NCBI RefSeq assembly: GCF_003111665.1
Contig: NZ_CP022188.1
Span: 186,001-250,000 of the forward strand
Source: Parazoarcus communis
Lineage (GTDB): Bacteria; Pseudomonadota; Gammaproteobacteria; Burkholderiales; Rhodocyclaceae
DNA: 64,000 bases
Direction: 5' to 3'
This document shows positions 1-9,027 of the stretch, one piece after another. Both the position numbers and the translations under genes were made by a program. The notes below the pieces were generated by a model. The model was not told the DNA's origin, did no database searches, and saw only the letters and a program-made list of their open reading frames with translations. Numbering within the stretch: position 1 is the stretch's first letter; the number at the start of each line of letters is the position of its first letter.

Positions 1-2819
1 GCGGTACGCAGCGACTCGCCCCCTTCGCGCAACTGGTTGGCGAACTCGACGATCAGGATGCCGTGCTTGGTGATCAGGCCCACCAGCGTGACCAGCCCGA
101 TCTGGCTATACACGTTGAGCGTGCCGCCGGTCAGCCACAGCGCAGCAAGCGCCCCAGCCATCGACAGCGGGACGGTGAGCATGATGATCAAGGGATCGCG
201 GAAACTTTCGAACTGGGCTGCCAGCACCAGATAGATGAAGGCCAGTGCGAGCAGAAAGGTCAGCGCGAGACTTGCGGAACTGCTCTTGAACTCGCGCGAC
301 TGTCCATCGTAGTCGATGGTGTAGCCGGCCGGCAGCACGCGGCGGCTGACCTCTTCCACGAAGGCGAGGGCCTCACCCATCGAGTAGTCGGGCGCCAGAT
401 TGGCCGTGATTGCCACCGCACGACGCTGGCCAAAGTGATTGAGCTCGCGCGGGCTCAGACTCTCATCCACGGTGAGCAGATTGGACAGCGGCACCATTCC
501 GCCATCCTTGCCGCGCACGAAGATGTCGCGGATGTCGCGCGGGTCGGTCCGGCTGCCGGCATCCATCTGCACCACCACGTCGTACTGCTCCGCATCGCGC
601 TTGTAGCGCGTGACCTGGCGGCCGCCGAGCATCGTTTCAAGCGTGCGTCCGATGACATCGATCGAAACCCCGAGGTCTGCGGCCTTCTCCCGGTCGACAA
701 GCACCCCGAGTTCGGGCTTGGTGAGCTTCAGATCGGTGTCCGGCGAGATGAAGCCGGGGTTGGCCTGCAACTCGTCGACAATCCTGTCGGTGTACTCGCC
801 CAGCTCCTCGTAAGACGCCGAACTGAGCACCACGACATTGATCGGACGCGACCGCGAACTCTGCCCGAAAGCTGCCGGCAAGACCGGGAAGGCATTGATG
901 CCGGGAATCGCCCTCAGCTTTGGCCCCAGTTCGCTCGCGATCGCGGACGCATTGCGCTCGCGCTCCGACCAGTCGGTAAAGCCGGCAAAGGAGATGCCCT
1001 GGGATACCGTCGGATTCCCGGTGATGACCAGATAGCGATCAATGTCGGCCGTGCGGCTGAAGATGTCCTCGACCTGTGCCGCGTAGCGCGCCATGTAATC
1101 GATCGTCGCTCCTTCCGGGCCGCTGAAGATGCTGACCACCCGGCCACGATCCTCGACCGGCGCCAGTTCGGACTTGAGCGCCCCGAGCAGCACTACCGCG
1201 GAGGCCGCAACCAGGCCAAACGCGAGCATCACCAGCCAGCGCATTTCCAGCATGCGCGTGAGCACACGCCGGTAGGTGGAACCAAGGCCGACGAGAAAAC
1301 GTTCGATCAGGAGGTACAGCCATCCATGACTGCGTTCATGGCGCAGCAGCTTTGAGCACATCATCGGCGACAGCGTGAGCGCCACGAAACCCGACACGAT
1401 CACCGCTCCCGCCAGGGTCAGCGCAAACTCGGCGAAGAGCTTGCCTGTCCGGCCGGTCATGAAGGCAACCGGTGCATACACTGCGGCCAGCGTGACGGTC
1501 ATCGCCACGACCGCGAAACCGATCTCCTTTGCGCCACGGAAGGCTGCCGCCATTGGCGCCATGCCCTCCTCGATATGGCGGTAGATGTTCTCCAGCACCA
1601 CGATGGCATCGTCGACCACCAGCCCGATGGCGAGCACCAGCGCCAGCAGTGTCAGCGTATTGACCGAAAACCCCATCGCGTACATCAGCGCGAAAGCCCC
1701 GACCAGCGACACCGGGATGGTGACCAGGGGCACCAGCATCGCGCGCCAGTTGCGCAGGAAGAACAGGCACACGATCGCCACCAGCAGCACCGCTTCCCAG
1801 ATGGTGGAGAACACCGAAGCGATCGAGCGCTCGATGAACACGGTCGTGTCATTGGCGATCGTCATCGACATGCCCTCGGGCAGCTCAGCCTCGAGCCTGG
1901 GCAACATCTCCAGCAAGCCCTTCTTGAGCTCCAGCGGATTGGCGGTGGACTGCTTGATCAGGCCCAGCGAAATGGCGGGCTTGCCCATGAAGCGCACCGA
2001 CGTGCGCTCATTGGCGGGCGCAACCTCGACGCGGCCGATGTCACGAATCCGCACCGGGTAGCCATCAGGGGTGCTGGCCGGACGCACCACCACCGCACCG
2101 AACTGCTGCGGATCGACCAGGTCGGTGCGCGCCACCACCGCGAACTCGCGCTCGCGCCCCTCTATGCGCCCAGCAGGAAGCTCGACGTTCTGACGCCGGA
2201 TGGCATCCTCGACATCCTGCGCGACGAGACCGAAGGCGGCCAGGCGATCGCGATCGATCCACACCCGCATCGAGTAGCGGCGCTCGCCATACACGCGCGC
2301 ATCGGCCGCCCCGGGCAAGGTCTGCAGCCTGGGCTTGACGATGCGGCTGGCAAAGTCGCTCATCTCCAGCGGCGAATGGCGGTCGGACGAGAACGCGACC
2401 CAGATGATCGGACTGGCATCGGCCTCCACCTTGGCGATCACCGGTTCGTCCACATCATCGGGCAGCATGCGCCGCGCCCGCGACACCCGGTCGCGCACGT
2501 CGGCCGCCGCACTGTCGGCACTGCGCTCGATGCGGAAGCGCACCGTAATCTGGCTGCGCTCCTGGCGACTGATCGACGACAGCACATCGACGCCTTCGAT
2601 GCCGGCCAGCGAGTCTTCCAGTGGCTTGGTGACCTGGGATTCGACGATTTCGGCACTGGCGCCGCGATACGTGGTGTCGACCGTGACCACCGGTTCGTCG
2701 ATGTTCGGATACTCGCGAATGGTCAGGCGCGACAGCGACATCAGGCCGACGAGCAGCACCATCAGCGACAGCACGGTCGCAAAGACCGGGCGCTTGATGC
2801 AGATTTCGGAAAGAACCAC
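1..2819 (-). CDS. RND multidrug efflux permease (HAE-1 family), 3' end outside window
   Basis: Inner-membrane proton-driven pump subunit of a tripartite efflux system. About 939 codons are present; the family is about 1,020-1,040 aa, so roughly the last 80-100 residues lie beyond base 1. The reading frame gives the typical start VVLSEICIKRPVFATVL (TM1), then a periplasmic porter domain, a transmembrane stretch with the proton-relay motif DDAIVVLENIY, and near the window edge GLITKHGILIVEFANQ, which is characteristic of RND pumps. The start is GTG at 2819 with GAGG six bases upstream; it lies 11 bp after the stop of the membrane fusion protein gene, so the two are co-transcribed. No outer-membrane channel gene is visible. 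The substrate cannot be predicted. Confidence 0.93.
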   Translation of the reverse strand, partial: MVLSEICIKRPVFATVLSLMVLLVGLMSLSRLTIREYPNIDEPVVTVDTTYRGASAEIVESQVTKPLEDSLAGIEGVDVLSSISRQERSQITVRFRIERSADSAAADVRDRVSRARRMLPDDVDEPVIAKVEADASPIIWVAFSSDRHSPLEMSDFASRIVKPRLQTLPGAADARVYGERRYSMRVWIDRDRLAAFGLVAQDVEDAIRRQNVELPAGRIEGREREFAVVARTDLVDPQQFGAVVVRPASTPDGYPVRIRDIGRVEVAPANERTSVRFMGKPAISLGLIKQSTANPLELKKGLLEMLPRLEAELPEGMSMTIANDTTVFIERSIASVFSTIWEAVLLVAIVCLFFLRNWRAMLVPLVTIPVSLVGAFALMYAMGFSVNTLTLLALVLAIGLVVDDAIVVLENIYRHIEEGMAPMAAAFRGAKEIGFAVVAMTVTLAAVYAPVAFMTGRTGKLFAEFALTLAGAVIVSGFVALTLSPMMCSKLLRHERSHGWLYLLIERFLVGLGSTYRRVLTRMLEMRWLVMLAFGLVAASAVVLLGALKSELAPVEDRGRVVSIFSGPEGATIDYMARYAAQVEDIFSRTADIDRYLVITGNPTVSQGISFAGFTDWSERERNASAIASELGPKLRAIPGINAFPVLPAAFGQSSRSRPINVVVLSSASYEELGEYTDRIVDELQANPGFISPDTDLKLTKPELGVLVDREKAADLGVSIDVIGRTLETMLGGRQVTRYKRDAEQYDVVVQMDAGSRTDPRDIRDIFVRGKDGGMVPLSNLLTVDESLSPRELNHFGQRRAVAITANLAPDYSMGEALAFVEEVSRRVLPAGYTIDYDGQSREFKSSSASLALTFLLALAFIYLVLAAQFESFRDPLIIMLTVPLSMAGALAALWLTGGTLNVYSQIGLVTLVGLITKHGILIVEFANQLREGGESLRT

Positions 2820-2830
2820 GGTGCCCTCGC

Positions 2831-3964
2831 TCAGTCCGTGCCAGCGGCGGCGACCGCAGCCACCGGCACGATGCTCACCGCAGCACCATCGCGCAGCTTG
2901 AGCTGACCGGCCGTCACCACTGTATCGCCGACGGCAGGCCCTTCGACGAGCTCGACCATGCCGGCCCGACGTGCCCCGGTGAGCACATCAACCCGTTTTG
3001 CCCTGCCGTCATCGACGCGATAGACGAACTGCACGTTTCCAGGTGCGGCAACCAGCGCCTCTTCGGGAACGACAGGCACCGCGGGGCGGGCCTCCAGAAT
3101 CAGGCGCACACGCACGAAAACACCGGGGCGCAAACGATTGCCGCTGTTCGCCAGCCGGGCACGCAATTGCACCGCACGGCCCTGGGCATCGACCAGCGGG
3201 TCGATGGCGTCGAGCGTGGCGTCGAAACGCTCGCCCGGCAGCACATCGCTCGTGACTTCGAGCCGCTGCCCGACCTGCAGCCGTCCGAGGTAAAGCTCGG
3301 GCAAACGGAAATCAAGCTTGAGCGTGGCAACATCCTCGACGTTGACCAGCGCCTCGCCATCCTTGATGTAGTCGCCGACACTCACCTTGCGGATCCCGGC
3401 AATGCCATCAAAGGGGGCCCGAATCCGGGTACGCTCGAAACGTGCCTGCGCCAGCGCCACCGATGCGCGCGCCGCCTCCAGTTGTGACTGCGCGGTGTCG
3501 AGGCCGCTCTGGCTGAAGAACTTGCGCGCGAACAGATCTTCCGCACGGCGGTGATTGGCCACGGCCAGATTCAGACTCGCCTGCGCCTGCTGGAGTTCTG
3601 CACGCTGCACGGCGGCATCGAAGGCCACCAGCACGGCCCCCTTGCGCACCGGTGCACCGTCGCGAAAGCCGATCTCTGCGATGCGGCCAGCCACCTCCGG
3701 ACGCAGCACGACCGACTCGTTTGACACCAGCGACCCTACCGCAGTGACATCGTCGGCCATGGGCTGAGCCCTGACCGGCTGCACCTCCACCGCCACTGCA
3801 GCGCCAACGGCCCTGGCTGCGCCAGGCTGAGCAGCGGCCGAAGCAGCCCCCCCGCCGACGCGCACGGGCATCGCGGAAGTTCGGCTGGCCTGCCAGGCAT
3901 AGAGCCCGAGCATTACGAGTCCAGCAAGGCTCAGGGCAAGGACCAGCGGGCGACGGATGGACAT
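2831..3964 (-). CDS. RND efflux membrane fusion protein (periplasmic adaptor)
   Basis: HlyD/AcrA-type adaptor, 377 aa, linking the RND pump to an outer-membrane channel. I chose ATG at 3964 (MSIRRPLVLALSLAGL), directly followed by a single hydrophobic anchor (about residues 6-25). There is no lipobox cysteine, so it is a transmembrane rather than a lipoprotein adaptor. After the anchor come a barrel-sandwich/lipoyl half (EVAGRIAEIGFRDGAPVRKG), an alpha-hairpin rich in Ala/Gln/Arg (about residues 110-180), the second lipoyl half (IRAPFDGIAGIRKVSVGD) and beta-barrel/membrane-proximal domains ending in Val/Ala-rich sequence. A longer reading frame runs upstream to 4096 but lacks a signal-like start. 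It is the first gene of a two-gene operon with the pump at 2819. Confidence 0.93.
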   Translation of the reverse strand: MSIRRPLVLALSLAGLVMLGLYAWQASRTSAMPVRVGGGAASAAAQPGAARAVGAAVAVEVQPVRAQPMADDVTAVGSLVSNESVVLRPEVAGRIAEIGFRDGAPVRKGAVLVAFDAAVQRAELQQAQASLNLAVANHRRAEDLFARKFFSQSGLDTAQSQLEAARASVALAQARFERTRIRAPFDGIAGIRKVSVGDYIKDGEALVNVEDVATLKLDFRLPELYLGRLQVGQRLEVTSDVLPGERFDATLDAIDPLVDAQGRAVQLRARLANSGNRLRPGVFVRVRLILEARPAVPVVPEEALVAAPGNVQFVYRVDDGRAKRVDVLTGARRAGMVELVEGPAVGDTVVTAGQLKLRDGAAVSIVPVAAVAAAGTD

Positions 3965-4269
3965 GACAGCGAAACTCTGGTCAGGTTGAACGACAAATGG
4001 GCGAAGAATTGTCACACAACACGCATATGACGGGCGGACCATACGCACCGCTCCGGTCGCAGCGATTTTTTTGTGACGGCAGCATTCAGAGCACAAGCTG
4101 CGTCCGGAGTTCCATTTGCACCAAAGCCTTTTCGCACGGGTGCCGGCGGGTCACACGAGGCGCCGGCCCGAGCTCGCATCCACACACACTCCAAGGCGCG
4201 GATTACACAAACAAAAAGGCCGGAAAACATCTCCGGCCCTCGCAATGCTTCAACAGTGAATTTCAGCGC
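3965..4269. other. Intergenic region between purM and the efflux operon
   Basis: About 305 bp between the purM stop and the start of the adaptor gene, both on the minus strand. It holds the purM terminator hairpin at 4213-4238. The rest should carry the promoter of the efflux operon, but I cannot identify a convincing -35/-10 pair. Short reading frames here look like shadows with no recognisable protein. No regulator gene (for example TetR) is present. Confidence 0.6.
4213..4238 (-). terminator. Rho-independent terminator of purM
   Basis: On the minus strand a 7-bp stem GGCCGGA/TCCGGCC with a short A/T-rich loop is followed by TTTTTGTTTG. It lies about 30 bp beyond the purM stop codon. Confidence 0.8.
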
Positions 4270-5316
4270 TCAGCCGACAATCGTCTGCGCCTCGCCATCC
4301 TGGCGCGCATCGATGCGACCGATGCGATGCACCGTCTCACCTGCAGCACTCAGCTGTGCGGTCACCGCGTCGGCCTGGTCTGCTGCAACCACCACCGCCA
4401 TGCCGATACCGCAGTTGAACACCCGGTACATCTCCTGCATGTCGACGTTGCCGGCCTCCTGCAGCCACTGGAACAGCGGCGGCAGCGTCCAGCTCGCTGC
4501 GTCGATGCGTGCGACGAGTGCGTCGCGCAGGATGCGCGGCACGTTTTCGGTAATGCCGCCACCGGTAATATGGGCCATGCCCTTGACCACGCCCGGCATC
4601 GCCTGCATCAGCGCCAGCAGCGGCTTGACGTAGAGGCGGGTCGGCTCCATCACCACGTCGCGGAACTTGCGGCCATGGAAATCGGCGTCCAGATCAGGCT
4701 GGGCGACGTCGATGATCTTGCGGATCAGCGAGTAGCCGTTGGAATGCGCACCGCTCGAGGCCAGGCCAAGCACCACGTCGCCCGGCACGATCTTCGAGCC
4801 GTCGATGATGTCGGCCTTCTCCACTGCACCCACCGCAAAGCCGGCGAGGTCGTATTCGCCATCGGGGTACATGCTGGGCATCTCGGCGGTTTCGCCGCCG
4901 ATCAGGGCGCAACCGGAGAGTTCGCAGCCCTGGGCGATGCCCTTGACCACATCGGCCGCGGTGTCGACATCGAGCTTGCCGCAGGCGAAGTAGTCGAGAA
5001 AGAACAGCGGCTCCGCACCTTGCACCAGAATATCGTTCACACTCATGGCCACCAGGTCCTGACCAACGGTGTCATGCTTGTTCCAGTGGAACGCCAGCTT
5101 GAGTTTGGTGCCTACACCGTCAGTGCCGGACACCAGCACCGGCTCGCGGTATTTTTTCGACAGTTCGAACAGCGCGCCGAAACCGCCGATGCCACCGAGC
5201 ACTTCGGGACGCATGGTGCGCTTGGCGAAAGGCTTGATGCGGTCGACCAGGGCGTCGCCGGCCTCGATGTCGACACCGGCATCACGATAGGAAAGGGAGG
5301 TTTTGTGCGCGCTCAA
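4270..5316 (-). CDS. purM: Phosphoribosylformylglycinamidine cyclo-ligase (AIR synthetase)
   Basis: Fifth step of de novo purine synthesis: ATP-dependent cyclisation of FGAM to AIR in the cytoplasm. The 348-aa product matches the family length (about 345). Recognisable motifs are [17 protein letters not shown] at the N-terminus, [30 protein letters not shown] (nucleotide/substrate region, cited in parts: SGTDGVGTK), [14 protein letters not shown] and [13 protein letters not shown]. The frame is open upstream to 5421, but the conserved protein begins at [19 protein letters not shown] at 5316 preceded by AGAGGAA with suitable spacing is the best start, so purM probably uses a rare TTG start codon. 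It is divergent from the AI-2E-type permease gene, and a terminator follows at 4213-4238. Confidence 0.97.
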   Translation of the reverse strand: MSAHKTSLSYRDAGVDIEAGDALVDRIKPFAKRTMRPEVLGGIGGFGALFELSKKYREPVLVSGTDGVGTKLKLAFHWNKHDTVGQDLVAMSVNDILVQGAEPLFFLDYFACGKLDVDTAADVVKGIAQGCELSGCALIGGETAEMPSMYPDGEYDLAGFAVGAVEKADIIDGSKIVPGDVVLGLASSGAHSNGYSLIRKIIDVAQPDLDADFHGRKFRDVVMEPTRLYVKPLLALMQAMPGVVKGMAHITGGGITENVPRILRDALVARIDAASWTLPPLFQWLQEAGNVDMQEMYRVFNCGIGMAVVVAADQADAVTAQLSAAGETVHRIGRIDARQDGEAQTIVG

Positions 5317-5455
5317 GATCGTTCCTCTGGCAGTACGGAAGCAGAATTCAACCCCTGTGGCAGCGCCCCGAGCTTGAGGCAATACCGCCAAGTGGCTACA
5401 TTTACGTGTTTCGCGGGTCATATCGGCCCGCAGCTAGCCCATAATTTTACTTGAA

Positions 5456-6535
5456 ATGAACACGCCCCGCGCCGATCGTCTGCAAACTGCTGCCTGGGCA
5501 GGTGCCGCCCTGGCACTGGTCGGCCTGTTCTGGCTGTTGTCTCCCATCCTTGCACCCTTCGTCGTAGCCGGCGTATTTGCCTATATCTGCGACCCTGCGG
5601 TCAATTGGCTGGTGCGACGAAAAGTGCCGCGCGCCGCCGCCGTGCTGCTGGTCATCACCGGCCTCGGCCTGATTCTGGTGACGCTGACGCTGATCCTGAT
5701 GCCGATGCTGTACCGCGAAGCCGTCACCCTGATGCGACGCCTGCCCGACCTGATCGAGCTGTTCAACCTCCGCGTGAGCCCCCTGCTGCAGGCACGCTTC
5801 AATATCGACCTGCAGCTTGATTCTGCGCAGGTCCGCAGCTGGATGACCCAGCACTGGGACAATGCGCAGGACCTGATCCCCATCCTCCTTGGCCACCTCA
5901 AGACGGGCGGCATTGCCATTGTCGGCGTGCTTGCCAACCTGTTCCTGATTCCGGTGGTGATGTTCTACCTGCTGCAGGAATGGCCCCGCATTGTTGCAGG
6001 GCTGCAACACGTCGTGCCGCGCCCCTGGATCGACCGCACCATGCGCATCATCGGCGACGTTGACTCCGTGCTGTCGGAATTCCTGCGCGGCCAACTCTCG
6101 GTGATGCTGCTGCTGGCCATTTTCTACAGCCTCGGACTCTGGCTTGCCGGACTCAAGTTCGCGCTGCCGGTCGGCGTCATCACCGGCCTGCTCGTATTCA
6201 TCCCCTACGTCGGCTTTGGCGGGGGCCTGCTGCTGGCCATTCTCGCGGCCCTGCTGCAGGGCGACAGCTGGTCGCCGCTGATCGGCGTCGCCGTGGTTTA
6301 TGGCGTTGGCCAGCTGCTCGAGAGTTTTCTGCTCACGCCCTACCTGGTCGGCGAGCGCATCGGCCTGCATCCGCTGGCCGTCATCTTCGCCCTGATGGCC
6401 TTCGGTCAGCTGTTCGGCTTTGTCGGCGTGCTGGTCGCACTGCCGGTGAGTGCAGCCTTGCTGGTCGGCCTGCGCGAACTCAGCGCAGCCTGGTTTTCCA
6501 GCCCGGTCTATCTGGGCCAACGGAACGACACATGA
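5456..6535 (+). CDS. AI-2E/PerM-family inner-membrane permease
   Basis: 359-aa polytopic membrane protein of the UPF0118/AI-2E exporter family (PerM/YdgG/TqsA-like). Hydrophobic segments occur at about residues 12-45, 60-85, 150-175, 205-240, 240-275 and 300-345. The central soluble section (about 90-150) and the glycine-rich stretch FIPYVGFGGGLLLAILAALL near residue 245 are typical of the family. Substrates of this family are diverse or unknown, so no transport function is assigned. It overlaps hda by 4 bp (ATGA), an arrangement seen commonly in betaproteobacteria, and faces purM across a 139-bp divergent intergenic region. Confidence 0.9.
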   Translation: MNTPRADRLQTAAWAGAALALVGLFWLLSPILAPFVVAGVFAYICDPAVNWLVRRKVPRAAAVLLVITGLGLILVTLTLILMPMLYREAVTLMRRLPDLIELFNLRVSPLLQARFNIDLQLDSAQVRSWMTQHWDNAQDLIPILLGHLKTGGIAIVGVLANLFLIPVVMFYLLQEWPRIVAGLQHVVPRPWIDRTMRIIGDVDSVLSEFLRGQLSVMLLLAIFYSLGLWLAGLKFALPVGVITGLLVFIPYVGFGGGLLLAILAALLQGDSWSPLIGVAVVYGVGQLLESFLLTPYLVGERIGLHPLAVIFALMAFGQLFGFVGVLVALPVSAALLVGLRELSAAWFSSPVYLGQRNDT

Positions 6536-7218
6536 AGCAACTGGTACTGGACATCCGCAGCGACGCCCCACCCACGCTGGACAATTTCGTGGTCGGCGCC
6601 AACAGCGAGCTCGTCGCCAGCCTGTCGCTTCTCGCGACCGACCGCAGCCTGCTGCCCGCACCACATCTCTACCTGTGGGGGACGAGCGGCAAGGGCCGCA
6701 GCCACCTGCTGCAGGCCGCGGTCGCGGTTGCTGCGGCCAATGGCCGCCAGACGCACTACCTGAACGCCGACACCGTGCGTGACGCGCTGCCCGAAACGCC
6801 GGACGCGCTGCTGGCCATCGACGACATCGACCGCCTGCGCCCGGAAGCGCAAATCGCGCTCTTCAACGCCTTCAACCGCGCCCGGCTTAACGGACAGTCG
6901 CTGCTGCTTGCAGGCCTGCAACCGCCGCTGGCCCTCGCGCTGCGCGAAGACCTGCGCACCCGCATCGGACAGAGCCTGATCTTTGAAGTCCAGCCGCTGG
7001 ACGACGATTCGCGCGCAGCGATTCTCGCAACCCTGGCCGAACGTCGTGGCCTGCGCCTCGGCGACGACGTCGTCGACTTCCTGATGCGCCATGGCCGTCG
7101 CGACCTGCCCAGCCTGCTCGCGGCCTTCAACGCACTCGACGCCGCGTCACTGGAGCAGAAGCGTCCGATCACCCTGCCCCTGCTGCGCGAGATGATGCAG
7201 CAGGGCCTGGCCATCTGA
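6532..7218 (+). CDS. hda: DnaA regulatory inactivator Hda
   Basis: 228-aa AAA+ protein homologous to the ATPase domain of DnaA. With the beta clamp it stimulates ATP hydrolysis on DnaA and so limits re-initiation. The N-terminus MKQLVLDIRSDAPPTLDNF contains the QL-type clamp-binding element, followed by the P-loop GTSGKGRSHLLQA (residues 44-56), Walker B LLAIDDIDRL and a C-terminal lid DVVDFLMRHGRRDLPSLLAA. It has no DnaA-type DNA-binding domain IV, which separates it from DnaA. It is translationally coupled to the upstream permease (4-bp overlap), and the HAD gene follows 55 bp later on the same strand. Confidence 0.95.
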   Translation: MKQLVLDIRSDAPPTLDNFVVGANSELVASLSLLATDRSLLPAPHLYLWGTSGKGRSHLLQAAVAVAAANGRQTHYLNADTVRDALPETPDALLAIDDIDRLRPEAQIALFNAFNRARLNGQSLLLAGLQPPLALALREDLRTRIGQSLIFEVQPLDDDSRAAILATLAERRGLRLGDDVVDFLMRHGRRDLPSLLAAFNALDAASLEQKRPITLPLLREMMQQGLAI

Positions 7219-7273
7219 ACGCAGCATCACACCACCACATCGAAACCATCACCACGCTTACCCGGACCACCAC

Positions 7274-7936
7274 ATGGATCTCGTACTGTTCGACCTCGAC
7301 AACACCTTGCTTGCCGGCGACTCCGACTTCGCCTGGGCCCAGTTCCTGATCGGCAAGGGCGTGCTCGACCGTGAAGTGCAGGAGGCAAAGAACATCGCCT
7401 TTTACGAACAGTACAAGAGTGGCACCCTGGACATTCACGAGTTCCTCGACTTCCAGCTCGCACCGCTCGCCCGCCACCCGCGTGAACAGCTCGACACCTG
7501 GCACCGCGAGTTCATGGAACAGAGCATTCGGCCGATGATCACCCCGAAGGCCAGAGCCCTGGTCGAACAACACCTTTCGAGCAATGCGATGGTCGCGGTG
7601 GTCACTGCCACCAACAGCTTCGTCACCGGACCGATCGTGCGCGAATTCGGCATCCCGCACCTGATCGCCACCATCCCGGCACAGGAGAATGGCCAGTTCA
7701 CCGGCAAGCCACGCGGCACGCCCTCGTTCAAGGCGGGCAAGATTGAACGCGTCGATGCTTGGCTCGAATCCCTCGGACTCCACGACGGCAGCTTCGACAG
7801 CACATGGTTCTACAGCGACTCGCACAACGACCTGCCGCTGATGCAGCGCGTGCAGCAACCGGTTGCGGTCGACCCGGACGACACCCTGCGCGCATATGCA
7901 GCAAGCCACGCCTGGCCGGTGATCTCGCTGCGCTGA
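7274..7936 (+). CDS. HAD-IB family phosphatase (SerB/CicA-like)
   Basis: 220-aa cytoplasmic hydrolase of the haloacid dehalogenase superfamily, subfamily IB. Motif I is LFDLDNTLLAGDSD (nucleophile Asp and acid/base Asp at residues 6 and 8), motif II VVTATNSFVTGPI, and motif IV YSDSHNDLPLM. The helical cap between motifs I and II is of the size seen in phosphoserine-phosphatase-like proteins. Overall it fits TIGR01490-type hydrolases (CicA-like), whose physiological substrate is mostly unknown; a dedicated phosphoserine phosphatase is less likely. It probably belongs to the permease-hda transcription unit and converges on the phosphodiesterase gene 4 bp away. Confidence 0.88.
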   Translation: MDLVLFDLDNTLLAGDSDFAWAQFLIGKGVLDREVQEAKNIAFYEQYKSGTLDIHEFLDFQLAPLARHPREQLDTWHREFMEQSIRPMITPKARALVEQHLSSNAMVAVVTATNSFVTGPIVREFGIPHLIATIPAQENGQFTGKPRGTPSFKAGKIERVDAWLESLGLHDGSFDSTWFYSDSHNDLPLMQRVQQPVAVDPDDTLRAYAASHAWPVISLR

Positions 7937-7940
7937 ACAC

Positions 7941-8735
7941 TCAGAACGGAAACGGCCCGGGGAAGCTGTCGATATAGCTCGAGTGGCTGACCATCGGCAT
8001 GCCGGGCACACAGCGGTGGAGCGATACCCGCCCGGGCTCGAGGCAGTATGCGAGTGCCGCCCCCTCGCGCAGATCGAGCGCAACCTGGTGCGCCGCCGAA
8101 CTGGCGACATGCACGGGCACCCCGCCCACCGTTGTTTGAATGGGGCGGTGCACGTGCCCGCACACGATGCCCGACACGGAGGCGTTTCTGCGGACGATTT
8201 CTCCAAACCGATCACGCCCGTGCAGAAGCCCGCAACGATCCATTGCCTCGATGCCGGTGTCGAACGGCGGGTGGTGCATGAAGATCAGCACCGGCGTCCC
8301 GCCGCCCCCGGTCAATGCGTTTTCGAGCCATGCGAGACGATTCGCACATAGTTCGCCATAAGCCTTGCCGTCTACCGACGTATCCAGCCCGATGAGCCGT
8401 AACTGCGGCCCTTCGATCACGAACGACGCGTGCCCCGGCTCACGCGCGGGGACTTGAACCGGCAGACAGTCACGCATCATCGCCGCCGAGTCATGATTGC
8501 CGGGAACGGCAAATACCGGCATCTGCAGCGCAGACAGTGATTCGCGGACAAGGGCGTACTCGTCCGCACCGCCGTGCTCGGTCAAGTCACCGCTGACCAA
8601 CACGACATCGGGGCGTGGCACCAGGCGGTTCAGGTGGGCAACCGCCCGCTCAAGGCACTGCCGGGGGGCGACCCTTCCGTCCAGAAAGCCGCTCTCACGG
8701 CTGATGTGCAGGTCCGAGACCTGGGCAACGAGCAT
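7941..8735 (-). CDS. GpdQ/CpdA-like metallophosphodiesterase
   Basis: 264-aa calcineurin-like metallophosphoesterase. The five metal-binding blocks are intact: QVSDLH (D8, H10), VSGDLTEHGG (D50), VPGNHDS (N80, H81), FMHHPPF and CGHVHR. Sequence style (PDVVLVSGDL, spacing of the blocks, VCGHVHRPIQ) resembles both 3',5'-cAMP phosphodiesterase CpdA and glycerophosphodiesterase GpdQ. It is divergent from a UgpB-like binding protein gene, and that context favours hydrolysis of glycerophosphodiesters to glycerol-3-phosphate; this is an inference. No signal peptide is seen, so it acts in the cytoplasm. ATG at 8735 follows GAGGAGGC. Confidence 0.85.
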   Translation of the reverse strand: MLVAQVSDLHISRESGFLDGRVAPRQCLERAVAHLNRLVPRPDVVLVSGDLTEHGGADEYALVRESLSALQMPVFAVPGNHDSAAMMRDCLPVQVPAREPGHASFVIEGPQLRLIGLDTSVDGKAYGELCANRLAWLENALTGGGGTPVLIFMHHPPFDTGIEAMDRCGLLHGRDRFGEIVRRNASVSGIVCGHVHRPIQTTVGGVPVHVASSAAHQVALDLREGAALAYCLEPGRVSLHRCVPGMPMVSHSSYIDSFPGPFPF

Positions 8736-9027
8736 GCATGCCTCCTCTTCATCCTTCGTTTGACACCACCCGGGCGGCGAACCGGCGTGTCACCAGCTGC
8801 CATCGAAGCACTCTGCTGTGACACCACGATGAAGAACACATCATTCCAACAAATTTCAACACTGAAACCTCGCCAATCAACAACTATCAACAAACCGTCA
8901 CGCTGTCGTAACCAGACAGACCGAAAGTGCGGGGGCCCGGTTTTCGGCGGTCTCCGGTGTTCGCGAGACGCTCCCGCCGCGAATGTCGTGCGATCTACCC
9001 TCCCATCGCGAAGAAGGATCAACGATC

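Noticed and set aside
63..1355. Long plus-strand reading frame (430 codons) antisense to the RND permease
   Set aside because: Composition is His/Arg/Gln-rich with no domain, and the minus strand encodes an unambiguous RND pump.
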